From assembly GCA_913045395.1 (NCBI GenBank), contig CAJWPV010000107.1, positions 1 through 5,896 on the forward strand: DNA of 5,896 bases, in the 5' to 3' direction. The translations under genes were made by a program, and so were the position numbers. The DNA is from an uncultured Verrucomicrobiota bacterium. Its GTDB lineage: Bacteria; Verrucomicrobiota; Verrucomicrobiia; Limisphaerales; UBA1096. This document shows, in pieces, positions 1-5,896 of this stretch (positions are counted from its first letter, which is position 1; the number at the start of each line of letters is the position of its first letter). The notes under the pieces are model-generated. The model ran no database searches, was not told the origin of the DNA, and saw nothing but the letters and a program-made list of their open reading frames with translations.

Positions 1-115
1 CACGAAAGTCGGGCTGGTTAAGGTTCAAATCAAAACCGCCGTTGACATTCACATCGGCAGGACACCCCCGACGTACAAGACATACTGCACAAAGGCAAGC
101 CGTACTGTTGTCTAC
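1..115. other. Stretch after the minus-strand gene, no supported gene
   Basis: No intrinsic terminator (GC stem plus T-run) is seen after the TAA at 116-118. The minus-strand frame that continues beyond that stop stays open to the window edge and includes a calcium-loop-like peptide (D-V-N-V-N-G-G-F-D-L, codons within about 55-26). The piece is too short, and lacks a convincing start, to call a gene. Confidence 0.3.
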
Positions 116-2047
116 TTACTGTTTGTCGGTGTAGAGGGTAAGGCGAGAACGAGTGGCGGCGGCGGCCTCGGGTTTACTGGATTTTTCCCAGATTTGAAGT
201 GCCTGTTGGGCGGTGGCGGCGGCGGCCTTGAAGTTATTGTTCGCAGCGTAGGCAACGGAAAGGGTGTCTAGGAATTCGGGGTTCTTGTTCTGGGTGATCC
301 TGCAAAGGCGATCAGACAATGCAAGTGCTTCAGTCGGGCTTCGCAGAGCTGCGTTTGACGTGGTTGCCAGGAGCAGGGAAAGTTGATTGGCGGCATCAAG
401 TTGTTTGATGTCGTTGCGGAGGGCGTCCTGATAGTTGGCGATGGCTTCGGAGATTTGACCCTCGTCACGGAGAGAGTTGGCGAAATGGAAATGGGCCTTT
501 CCAATGGAACGCTTGAGTTGAACGTCAGTAGCATTTATTTTTCGGGCGGCATTCAGGTGGGTGAGTGCCTCTTCAAAGCGCGTTAGATTGAGCAGATTGG
601 ATCCTAGTTCCATCAGAATTCGAAAATCCTCCGGGTTCCTTGCTAGAGCATTCTCAAACGCCTCAAGAGCCGCTTCGGTATTCTTGCGCTCCTTCAGGAT
701 GATCCCGATGACAAAATAGATATCGGCCAGTTCCTTTGGACTGGTGCCCGGTACTGTTTCCGCGACTGCGACATGTCGCTGGAGATAGTTCAGACCTTCG
801 GTGATTTCATTGTGATCGACGAACTGACTGTTGACGCGGAGTGGGTCGCCCTCCGGAGGAGGCCCAACCCATCGCCCAGGAAACGGTACTGAATGGTCAC
901 GCCAGACTTTTGGATCGGTATTGAGCAGATCAACATCGTCAAGGAGTTGATCAACGTTGACCGGGCCCTTGTAGATAACGGCCACGTGCCCGTAACGATC
1001 GATCAAAAAACTCCCTGGAACGGGCATGGGAAGCCAGCGATCAAGCAAGGAACGCTGAAAGAGATCAAGATTGCGAACGGTCTGGGAGGTTGTGTTGTCG
1101 GCGTCAAAAGGGAATTTCAATTTGGCCAAAGCACGCTTGGCTGCAATTGGATTTTCTGTATCAGCGTTCAGCACGTGTATGCGCAGTCCCTTTGAGCGAA
1201 TTCTGGATTCGGCCGCGGTCCATTCACGAAGTTCAGAGATGCAGGGGGCACACCAACTCGCCCAGAGATTGATGAGCAAGGGTCCCTTTAAACGAGCGGC
1301 CGGGAGTTCGGATACGCCGCTTTCAGATTGAACGTAGACTGGAGGGGGTGAGAGCCGTGCCGAAAGCACAATCCGGGCGGAAGGATCAGGGTCGGGAAAT
1401 ACGGGTAGCGAGGGAGAGAGGGTCTTGCGGTTGGGAGGTGGACTCCATGTTTTTGCGCTGTCGATTCCCTGGGTAACGAGGAATCGCTCGCCTGGTTTGA
1501 TACCAGAAATCGATTCTTGTGTCCCTCCCGGCCAGTGAACGAGTAACTTTTCGATGATGGCGTTTGGGCCAAGTCCAAAGTGAAGCCAGCCGCTGGATTG
1601 AGACAGAAACGCATCACCGGCGTGCACACGCCTAATCAGGGGGGTAGGCTGGTTTTTGAGATAGAGATGGACACGGGCACCCACAGCATCGCGGTTGGTT
1701 GTTTTACCGTTGCCTGACAACTTGACGGCAACCCAGTCGGCGTTGGCAACTGAATCGTTCCTTAAGAAGCGCAGGCGAGGTGCGGTGCGCGCTGTCATCC
1801 ACAGGTCGAGATCGCCGTCGAAATCCCAGTCAACGGCCGTGACAGCCCGGGAGTCATCCGGAAAATCGAATCCGGAGACCGAAGAGATATCCGCAAAACC
1901 GGTGCCTCGGCAATTGAGAAAGGCGCAATTACGCTCGTTGCCGCTAAAGGAACGGTCCTCGTGGAGGAGCCGGTTAAGCGCCTTCCATCCCTGCCGGTAA
2001 CGCACGGTGTTTTCCGGGGTGATCTTGTCGACCGGTGATTGCGACAC
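116..2047 (-). CDS. C-terminal part: FG-GAP blade, ASPIC/UnbV, TlpA-like thioredoxin, TPR (643 aa if started at GTG 2047)
   Basis: This is the downstream half of the recoded gene. Residue numbers here count from GTG 2047; add 640 for the full-length protein. One FG-GAP loop (DWDFDGDLDL, 73-82) leads into ASPIC/UnbV (107-193), with N-R-D-A-V-G-A-R-V, L-H-F-G-L-G and V-H-W-P-G-G hallmarks. A proline-rich linker leads to a thioredoxin fold of the TlpA/redoxin type, with W-A-S-W-C-A-P-C (Cys266, Cys269) and the cis-proline region V-P-G-S-F (343-347). About four to five TPRs fill 435-625. It has no signal peptide, yet its domains belong outside the cytoplasm, and the GTG has no well-spaced ribosome site (AGG lies only two bases away). 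Both points speak against independent translation and for readthrough from the upstream half. The exact TPR count is by eye. Confidence 0.85.
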   Translation of the reverse strand: MSQSPVDKITPENTVRYRQGWKALNRLLHEDRSFSGNERNCAFLNCRGTGFADISSVSGFDFPDDSRAVTAVDWDFDGDLDLWMTARTAPRLRFLRNDSVANADWVAVKLSGNGKTTNRDAVGARVHLYLKNQPTPLIRRVHAGDAFLSQSSGWLHFGLGPNAIIEKLLVHWPGGTQESISGIKPGERFLVTQGIDSAKTWSPPPNRKTLSPSLPVFPDPDPSARIVLSARLSPPPVYVQSESGVSELPAARLKGPLLINLWASWCAPCISELREWTAAESRIRSKGLRIHVLNADTENPIAAKRALAKLKFPFDADNTTSQTVRNLDLFQRSLLDRWLPMPVPGSFLIDRYGHVAVIYKGPVNVDQLLDDVDLLNTDPKVWRDHSVPFPGRWVGPPPEGDPLRVNSQFVDHNEITEGLNYLQRHVAVAETVPGTSPKELADIYFVIGIILKERKNTEAALEAFENALARNPEDFRILMELGSNLLNLTRFEEALTHLNAARKINATDVQLKRSIGKAHFHFANSLRDEGQISEAIANYQDALRNDIKQLDAANQLSLLLATTSNAALRSPTEALALSDRLCRITQNKNPEFLDTLSVAYAANNNFKAAAATAQQALQIWEKSSKPEAAAATRSRLTLYTDKQ

Positions 2048-3967
2048 GACCTGCCGCCAATAGACACTTCACAAATCGCCAGTGTCTTCGGTGCTGATAA
2101 AGCCGTTGGCAACAACCAGATCTTCCCAGCCGTCGTTGTTCAGATCCACAAAGCGGGAGCCCCACGCCCATCGCCCCATGGTCACACCCTGTTCCACGCT
2201 AACATCGCGAAAGCCGCGCTCTTCTTGGTTGGCCTGAAAAAGGGTGTTGCCGCGGGCGTGGCGTTGGTATTGAGCAAGCATTGCTTGGGGGGCACCGGGT
2301 TTAAACTGGCGCTGAAATGTAATTCGGTTCCCGGCAGCGGAAAACATGTTGCTGATGTAAATATCAAGGCGGCCGTCCCTGTTAAAATCCCCCCAACTAG
2401 CTGACATTCCAGAGGCCATATCCTCGATGCCCAGTTCAGCAGCGACATCAACAAACCTGCCGCTGGTATTTTCATACAGGTTGTTTCGTCCATAATCGTT
2501 GGCGACGTAGAGATCGGGATCGCCGTCATCGTCGTAATCCTCCCATGTAGCAGCAAAACTGAACCTGTTGTTGTTGTGGTTGAGGCCGACGTTTTCGGTT
2601 ACCTCGTTGAACTGCCACCTGCCGTCATTGCTAAGAAGCATATTTGCCCCCCCATTTTGGGCGTCGTGGTAGGGGAGCGGTTCTCCGAGCGCACCACTAC
2701 GGACTCGGTCCGCCGATGGATTATAACCGCAAGCATAGATGTCCAGGTCGCCGTCGAGATCAAAATCGGCGGCACTGATGGAGAAGGTTTGAGCGTGGGT
2801 GGAGGTTCCGAAGCTGAGATTGAAGCGACCGGAGCCATCGTTTTCCATGAGAAGCAGCTTGAAGTCCTGGGAGACAGCGAGGTCGCGATCACCGTCGTTG
2901 TCGAGATCGACGATCAGTGCACTGGCACAGTAGTCGAGCCAGCCGGTTCCGCTTTGGCGGGTGTGATCGGTAAGGGTTCCATCAGGATTCTGGACGAAAA
3001 GGCGGTTGGGCAATCCTCCCTGCTGGCAAAGGTACAGATCGTCCAGTCCGTCACCATTCACATCGCCTAATGCAAGTCCATGGTTGGCAACGACATCAAG
3101 CCCGAGGTTGACGGGAATGCGCGCACGCCAGTGGTCGGTGGAACGGAGCAACTGTTCCCGGTAAGACTTATTGTGGCCCAAAAGGTCGGCGGTGCAGTCG
3201 TTTAAGAGAGTGGTTTTATTTTTGGCAAGTCGGATGGATTCCTCGTAGGACAGGAGAGTGATGCTCTTGATATGCGGTGCTTCGATGTCTGGTGTCCAAT
3301 GGCAGAGCCATTCGGTGTTGATTTGTTTTGGTCCCTCGGTGGATTGGCCAGTGGCGTTAAACATGACACGGCTTGTAAAATCGTTTCCGGCCTTGTCGAT
3401 CCTGTAGAGTTTAACTTCGGTTTGAAGGATGTTGGTGGACTCAATGGTGGACAGGAGAGCCTGAAAGGCAATGACGGGATCGTTCTGTGAAGGTGCGGAC
3501 CCGGGGCCGCCTCGTTGGATATGGAATTCTGAGTCGCGGTAGAACTCGGATAAATTGGCCGGCTTAAGTTGCAGATTCAACGCAGTATCCTGAATAAAGA
3601 ATTTGCCGATGGAATCGTTGGACAGTTTTGAAGGTGTGGACAGTTCTTTTGCCAGCAGTTTGAGTTGTTTTGTCGCAGCAGCGCTGAATGCTTCACTGTC
3701 CCAGCCGTCCTCGATCGGATCAATGCGCTTGTAGGCATCGGTGAGTGGGGCGACAAAAGTGGTTTGTTCAAGTCCTGGCGCAGTTTGGATACCCTCGACG
3801 ACAGGAACTATTGCAATTGATTCAGGTGATGACGGAAGGGAGTTGGACTCTTTCGGAGTCGAATTTTTGGAGCAACCGGTCCACGAGAGGCATAGGATGA
3901 TACTGAGAATCCTGATCGATAGAAGGAGATCGAACCGGTGGCTACTGTTCTTCCGATCTGCCTTCAC
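116..3967 (-). CDS. Putative selenocysteine-containing CRTAC1-like lipoprotein: FG-GAP repeats, ASPIC/UnbV, thioredoxin and TPR (UGA read as Sec633)
   Basis: I read this as one gene of 1283 residues, from GTG at 3967 to TAA at 116-118, with an in-frame TGA as residue 633. Seen: both halves share one frame, only seven codons separate the TGA from the first possible restart (GTG 2047), and no other in-frame stop occurs. Domains in order: lipoprotein signal (1-32, Cys32); unrecognised region (33-about 290); FG-GAP calcium loops near 299, 352, 400, 476, 526, 607 and 713; ASPIC/UnbV (747-833); TlpA-like thioredoxin (about 870-1015, Cys906 and Cys909); TPRs (about 1075-1260). Known: FG-GAP arrays followed by ASPIC/UnbV normally lie in one CRTAC1-family chain, which is what the TGA would otherwise cut. 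Inferred: an envelope-anchored protein that may combine a beta-propeller scaffold with thiol or selenol redox chemistry. Its substrate is unknown. No selenocysteine machinery is visible in the window. A nonsense mutation or a base error remain alternatives. Confidence 0.7.
2038..2061 (-). promoter_or_regulatory. Candidate bacterial SECIS stem-loop just downstream of the UGA
   Basis: Read 5' to 3' on the minus strand, ATTG (2061-2058) pairs with CAAT (2041-2038). After one bulged G (2057), CGGC (2056-2053) pairs with GTCG (2045-2042) with one G-U pair. A2052-U2046 closes a GGUCG loop (2051-2047). This gives nine base pairs with a single bulge. The loop sits 18-22 nt after the UGA. Known: bacterial SECIS elements are short hairpins inside the coding sequence right after the UGA, with guanines in a small apical loop bound by SelB; the E. 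coli fdhF loop also has the core GCAGGUC at nearly the same distance. Caveat: the same bases encode W-R-Q-V-V, which may be conserved for protein reasons, and the bulge is a G, not the U of fdhF. Confidence 0.65.
2069..2071 (-). other. In-frame UGA codon, candidate selenocysteine (residue 633)
   Basis: The codon lies in the context G-D-L-[UGA]-S-V-Y-W-R-Q-V-V, between the sixth FG-GAP repeat and the linker to the seventh. Reading through it joins two sequences that continue one domain architecture without frame change. The complete gene itself ends with TAA. No other TGA occurs in frame in this gene or in the visible part of the plus-strand gene, so genome-wide reassignment of UGA is unlikely. 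A cysteine codon (TGC or TGT) differs from TGA by one base, which fits the usual Cys/Sec exchange, but I cannot check what homologs carry here. Confidence 0.68.
2069..3967 (-). CDS. N-terminal part of the lipoprotein (632 aa, the product if UGA terminates)
   Basis: This is the upstream half of the recoded gene and what a standard gene caller would report. The start is GTG; an in-frame TAG at 3989-3991 bounds it, and no clear Shine-Dalgarno precedes it. It is kept because the basic stretch before the hydrophobic core (residues 14-29) makes a proper signal peptide ending in T-G-Cys32, a somewhat atypical lipobox with Trp at -3. Residues 33 to about 290 match no family I recognise. Six calcium-binding loops of the DxDxDGxxDL type follow: DVNGDGLDDL, DLDNDGDRDL, DFDLDGDLDI, DYDDDGDPDL, DFNRDGRLDI and DLNNDGWEDL. 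These are typical of FG-GAP/VCBS beta-propeller blades. The half ends 15 residues after the last loop, with no seventh blade and no ASPIC/UnbV domain, so alone it would be truncated. Confidence 0.85.
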   Translation of the reverse strand: MKADRKNSSHRFDLLLSIRILSIILCLSWTGCSKNSTPKESNSLPSSPESIAIVPVVEGIQTAPGLEQTTFVAPLTDAYKRIDPIEDGWDSEAFSAAATKQLKLLAKELSTPSKLSNDSIGKFFIQDTALNLQLKPANLSEFYRDSEFHIQRGGPGSAPSQNDPVIAFQALLSTIESTNILQTEVKLYRIDKAGNDFTSRVMFNATGQSTEGPKQINTEWLCHWTPDIEAPHIKSITLLSYEESIRLAKNKTTLLNDCTADLLGHNKSYREQLLRSTDHWRARIPVNLGLDVVANHGLALGDVNGDGLDDLYLCQQGGLPNRLFVQNPDGTLTDHTRQSGTGWLDYCASALIVDLDNDGDRDLAVSQDFKLLLMENDGSGRFNLSFGTSTHAQTFSISAADFDLDGDLDIYACGYNPSADRVRSGALGEPLPYHDAQNGGANMLLSNDGRWQFNEVTENVGLNHNNNRFSFAATWEDYDDDGDPDLYVANDYGRNNLYENTSGRFVDVAAELGIEDMASGMSASWGDFNRDGRLDIYISNMFSAAGNRITFQRQFKPGAPQAMLAQYQRHARGNTLFQANQEERGFRDVSVEQGVTMGRWAWGSRFVDLNNDGWEDLVVANGFISTEDTGDL

Positions 3968-4003
3968 GCGGTAGCGAAAAATAGATGTCTAATTGCTGGT
4001 TGT

Positions 4004-4036
4004 CGATTAACAAGTACGATTAACCGGAACTAATCG
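4004..4036. repeat. CGATTAAC direct repeat plus inverted copy upstream of the minus-strand gene
   Basis: CGATTAAC occurs at 4004-4011 and again at 4017-4024, 13 bp apart. TAATCG at 4031-4036 is the reverse complement of CGATTA (4017-4022) across an 8-nt gap. The cluster lies about 37-69 bp before the GTG at 3967, where a regulator of that gene could bind. No known regulator motif is recognised. Confidence 0.3.
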
Positions 4037-4101
4037 CCGCCCCAACCTTACCGGGTACAGATCATCGGCCTCTGCCCTTCATAATGAACATAAACACCCG
4101 C

Positions 4102-4163
4102 CAACCTGGTGAATGGGATCAAAGCAACCAGCCTTTATTTAAAATAAAGATATTCACAGGTTG
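4102..4163. repeat. Inverted repeat with arms flanking the AT palindrome
   Basis: CAACCTGGTGAA (4102-4113) and TTCACAGGTTG (4153-4163) are reverse complements except for one extra G in the left arm. They enclose 39 bp that include the palindrome at 4133-4149. The nested arrangement could form a cruciform or paired protein-binding half-sites. It may also be chance; no known operator is recognised. Confidence 0.35.
4133..4149. repeat. Perfect 17-bp AT-rich palindrome
   Basis: CTTTATTT (4133-4140) and AAATAAAG (4142-4149) are exact reverse complements around a single A. The site is 110 bp before the plus-strand start, which suits an operator-like site or a region that melts easily. It lacks the GC-rich stem of an intrinsic terminator. 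Function is not known. Confidence 0.45.
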
Positions 4164-4242
4164 TTCACGATATACCGTTGTTTTTATGAGTGGCCGTGCA
4201 TTGGTTCAGTGAAAGTCGATTGACAAACCCGAGTTGATATCC

Positions 4243-4247
4243 GAGGA
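4243..4247 (+). promoter_or_regulatory. Ribosome binding site for the plus-strand gene
   Basis: GAGGA matches the anti-Shine-Dalgarno complement and lies 11 nt before ATG 4259. The spacing is slightly long. It supports this ATG, which is also the first start codon after the in-frame stop at 4235. Confidence 0.5.
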
Positions 4248-4258
4248 ATCCCCCGCCG

Positions 4259-5896
4259 ATGAAGTGTTCCAACCCCATTTTCGGAATCTGCCTTCTGTTT
4301 GTGGCAGTTGGTTGCGATCGCGCTCCCCATTCGACCATTGTGTCCGAACCGCTGCGTGACCGGCCTGCCCGGGAAGAAGGCGCTCCCCTGTTTGAAAAAT
4401 TGGCCCCGGCGCAGACCGGCGTGGATTTTTCGCACCGAATGGCCATGAATCATCCGCTCAGCCGCCTCAACAGCTCCGGGTTCGTTTGTGGCGGGGTTTG
4501 CATTGGTGACTTCAACGGCGACGGCCGGCCGGACCTGTTCCTGGCCAATGGGCCGGACAAGAACGGCCTTTTTCTGCAAAGAGACGAATTTCGTTTTGAA
4601 GATGTGACCCAACAGGCCGGAGTCGACGGGGGTGATGCCTGGGGTTCCGGGGCGGCAGCGGCTGATTTCGACGGCGACGGCGATCTGGACCTGTACGTCT
4701 GCAACTACGACGCCCCAAATCAACTGTTTGTCAATGACGGCACGGGAACGAAATTCACCGACGAGGCGGAATCGCAGGGGCTGGCGATGATTGATGCCTC
4801 GCTCACACCGTCGTTCGTCGACTACGACCGGGACGGTGATCTCGACCTGTTCGTCGTGACCTACCGATACTACCGGCCCGGTGGTCGGCCCGCGAAAACC
4901 CCCATCGTCATGCGAAACGGCCGCCCGAAGATTCTCGCCGGATTCGAGAAATACTATGACCTGCGCCAGGTCGGCCCGTCAAACTGGACCGTGGACACAT
5001 GCGGCCGCCCGGACCGGCTTTTCCGAAATGACGGCTCGGGGCGTTTCACCGATGTCAGCGAGAGCGCTGGGATCACGGAAAAGGGCCACGGCCTCTCGGC
5101 GACGTGGTGGGATCACGACCGGGACGGCTGGCCCGATCTCTACGTGGCCAACGATTTCACCGACCCGGAGCACCTCTACCGCAACAACGGCGATGGCACA
5201 TTCACCGACGTGCTGGAGCAGGCGATGCCGTACACAAGCTGGTCGTCGATGGGGGCGGACTGCGCCGACCTGAACAACGACGGGCTGCTCGACCTATTCG
5301 TCGCCGACATGGCCGCCACGACACACTACAAGTCCAAGGTCACCATGGGCGACATGGGCGACCGGCGCTGGTTCCTCGAGAATGCCTGGCCACGGCAGAT
5401 CATGCGCAACAACCTCTTCCTCAATACCGGCACGCCGCGCTTCATGGAGGCCGCCTTCCTCTGTGGGCTGGCCGGGACGGACTGGAGCTGGGCCGTCAAG
5501 CTGGCCGACCTCGACAACGACAGCCGCGTCGATGTCTACGTCACCAACGGCGCCTCGCGCATGATCACCGACGCCGACATCACGGTCACCCCGCAGATGC
5601 TCGTCGGCAAGACCGAGTGGGAACTGTGGAAAGAGCAGCCCACGATGAAGGAGGTCAACCTCGCCTTTCGCAACAAGGGCAATTTGCAGTTCGAGCAAAC
5701 CGCCAAGCCGTGGGGCCTCGCCCACGAGGGCATGAGCTACGCAGCCGCCTACGGCGACCTCGACGGCGATGGCGATCTCGACCTCGTCGTGACCAACATC
5801 GACGAGCCGACGAGCATTTACCGCAACATGGGCCACGAGGGCCACCGCGTGCTCGTCCGGCTGGTTGGTGCCGGGAGCAACCGTGACGGTCTCGGT
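4259..5896 (+). CDS. CRTAC1-like FG-GAP repeat lipoprotein with ASPIC/UnbV domain, 3' end outside window
   Basis: An open frame of 546 codons runs from ATG 4259 to the window edge. An in-frame TGA at 4235-4237 excludes an earlier start, and GAGGA lies upstream. The N-terminus is a short lipoprotein signal ending A-V-G-Cys19. Seven calcium-loop repeats begin at residues 84, 136, 188, 285, 337, 417 and 500 (for example DFNGDGRPDL and DFDGDGDLDL). The sixth, DLDNDSRVDV, has Ser in place of the loop glycine. C-G-R-P-D-R-L-F-R-N (248-257) is a form often seen in planctomycete-type members as I recall them. From about 530 the sequence enters ASPIC/UnbV (S-N-R-D-G-L-G) and is cut there. Inferred role: envelope-anchored calcium-binding beta-propeller protein of unknown partner. 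It is a distant paralog of the minus-strand gene and diverges from it. GC content by eye is clearly higher than in that gene, especially after about 5100. Whether it also carries thioredoxin or TPR modules cannot be seen. Confidence 0.93.
   Translation, partial: MKCSNPIFGICLLFVAVGCDRAPHSTIVSEPLRDRPAREEGAPLFEKLAPAQTGVDFSHRMAMNHPLSRLNSSGFVCGGVCIGDFNGDGRPDLFLANGPDKNGLFLQRDEFRFEDVTQQAGVDGGDAWGSGAAAADFDGDGDLDLYVCNYDAPNQLFVNDGTGTKFTDEAESQGLAMIDASLTPSFVDYDRDGDLDLFVVTYRYYRPGGRPAKTPIVMRNGRPKILAGFEKYYDLRQVGPSNWTVDTCGRPDRLFRNDGSGRFTDVSESAGITEKGHGLSATWWDHDRDGWPDLYVANDFTDPEHLYRNNGDGTFTDVLEQAMPYTSWSSMGADCADLNNDGLLDLFVADMAATTHYKSKVTMGDMGDRRWFLENAWPRQIMRNNLFLNTGTPRFMEAAFLCGLAGTDWSWAVKLADLDNDSRVDVYVTNGASRMITDADITVTPQMLVGKTEWELWKEQPTMKEVNLAFRNKGNLQFEQTAKPWGLAHEGMSYAAAYGDLDGDGDLDLVVTNIDEPTSIYRNMGHEGHRVLVRLVGAGSNRDGLG

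Larger units (their letters stand above)
3968..4258. other. Divergent intergenic region, probable promoters for both genes
   Basis: These 291 bp lie between the two divergent start codons, so both promoters should be here. No convincing sigma-70 pair is seen. On the plus strand TTGTTC (4161-4166) and TATGAG (4185-4190) are 18 bp apart but match weakly. TTGACA (4220-4225) is a perfect -35 box without a -10 box at a proper distance. On the minus strand I found no good pair. The region is more AT-rich than its surroundings near 4134-4190 and contains the repeats listed separately. No small gene or RNA is supported. Confidence 0.5.

Noticed and set aside
2069..2071. UGA reassigned genome-wide to Trp or Gly
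   Set aside because: No other in-frame TGA occurs in about 1800 coding codons of the window, whereas reassigned genomes use it often.
2045..2071. Ordinary translational coupling: stop at 2069 and restart at GTG 2047
   Set aside because: Possible, but the restart lacks a well-spaced ribosome site, the second product would lack an export signal, and both halves together make one standard family architecture.
2576..3070. Long plus-strand open frame opposite the FG-GAP repeats
   Set aside because: Its repeated V-E-I-x-I-x-V patterns are the antisense reading of aspartate/glycine-rich calcium loops in the real minus-strand gene. It has no domain or ribosome site.
4133..4149. AT palindrome as an intrinsic terminator
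   Set aside because: The stem has only two GC pairs, no T-run follows, and the flanking genes diverge so neither needs a terminator there.
4220..4225. TTGACA as the -35 box of the plus-strand gene
   Set aside because: The position 17 bp downstream holds the ribosome site (GAGGAA), not a -10 box, and the resulting transcript would start almost at the ATG.
4184..4723. Minus-strand open frame opposite the plus-strand gene
   Set aside because: It is antisense to the lipoprotein signal and first FG-GAP loops of the supported gene, with I-A-V-A-V-E-I artefacts of those loops.
5104..5886. Plus-strand open frame in another phase and minus-strand frames at 5294-5845
   Set aside because: The region is GC-rich, so stops are rare in all frames. 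Composition is arginine- and alanine-heavy without domains, and the correct frame carries clear FG-GAP loops.

Overview
The window fits a bacterium of the Planctomycetota/Verrucomicrobiota type. This rests on gene content only: large secreted FG-GAP/VCBS proteins ending in an ASPIC/UnbV domain (CRTAC1-like), fused to thioredoxin and TPR modules and carrying lipoprotein signals, are typical of those phyla. There are no rRNA, tRNA or marker genes to place it more exactly.

Layout. On the minus strand (3967 down to 116) lies one very long reading frame, broken only by a single in-frame TGA at 2069-2071. Upstream of the TGA are a lipoprotein signal, an N-terminal region I do not recognise and six FG-GAP calcium-loop repeats. 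Downstream are a seventh repeat, the ASPIC/UnbV domain, a TlpA-like thioredoxin domain with WCAPC, and a TPR tail. A 291-bp divergent intergenic region (3968-4258) holds several inverted and direct repeats. On the plus strand, from 4259 to the window end, is a second CRTAC1-like lipoprotein, a distant paralog, cut off inside its ASPIC/UnbV domain. Positions 1-115 hold no supported gene.

The main point is the TGA. Both halves are in exactly the same frame, and the conserved FG-GAP/ASPIC architecture runs straight through the codon. Starting 7 nt after the TGA, the RNA can fold into a 9-bp stem with one bulged G and a GGUCG loop. The loop lies 18-22 nt downstream of the UGA, and its core (GCAGGUC) and position closely resemble the SECIS element of E. 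coli fdhF. I therefore read 116-3967 as one 1283-residue protein with selenocysteine at residue 633. No selenoprotein of this FG-GAP/ASPIC-UnbV/thioredoxin/TPR type is known to me. The alternatives are a nonsense mutation, a base error or a real gene split; the intact downstream frame, the lack of a good start for a second gene and the missing signal peptide on the C-terminal half argue against them.

Working together (inference): both divergent genes would make envelope-anchored, calcium-binding beta-propeller lipoproteins. The minus-strand one adds a thiol redox module and a protein-interaction tail outside the cytoplasm.
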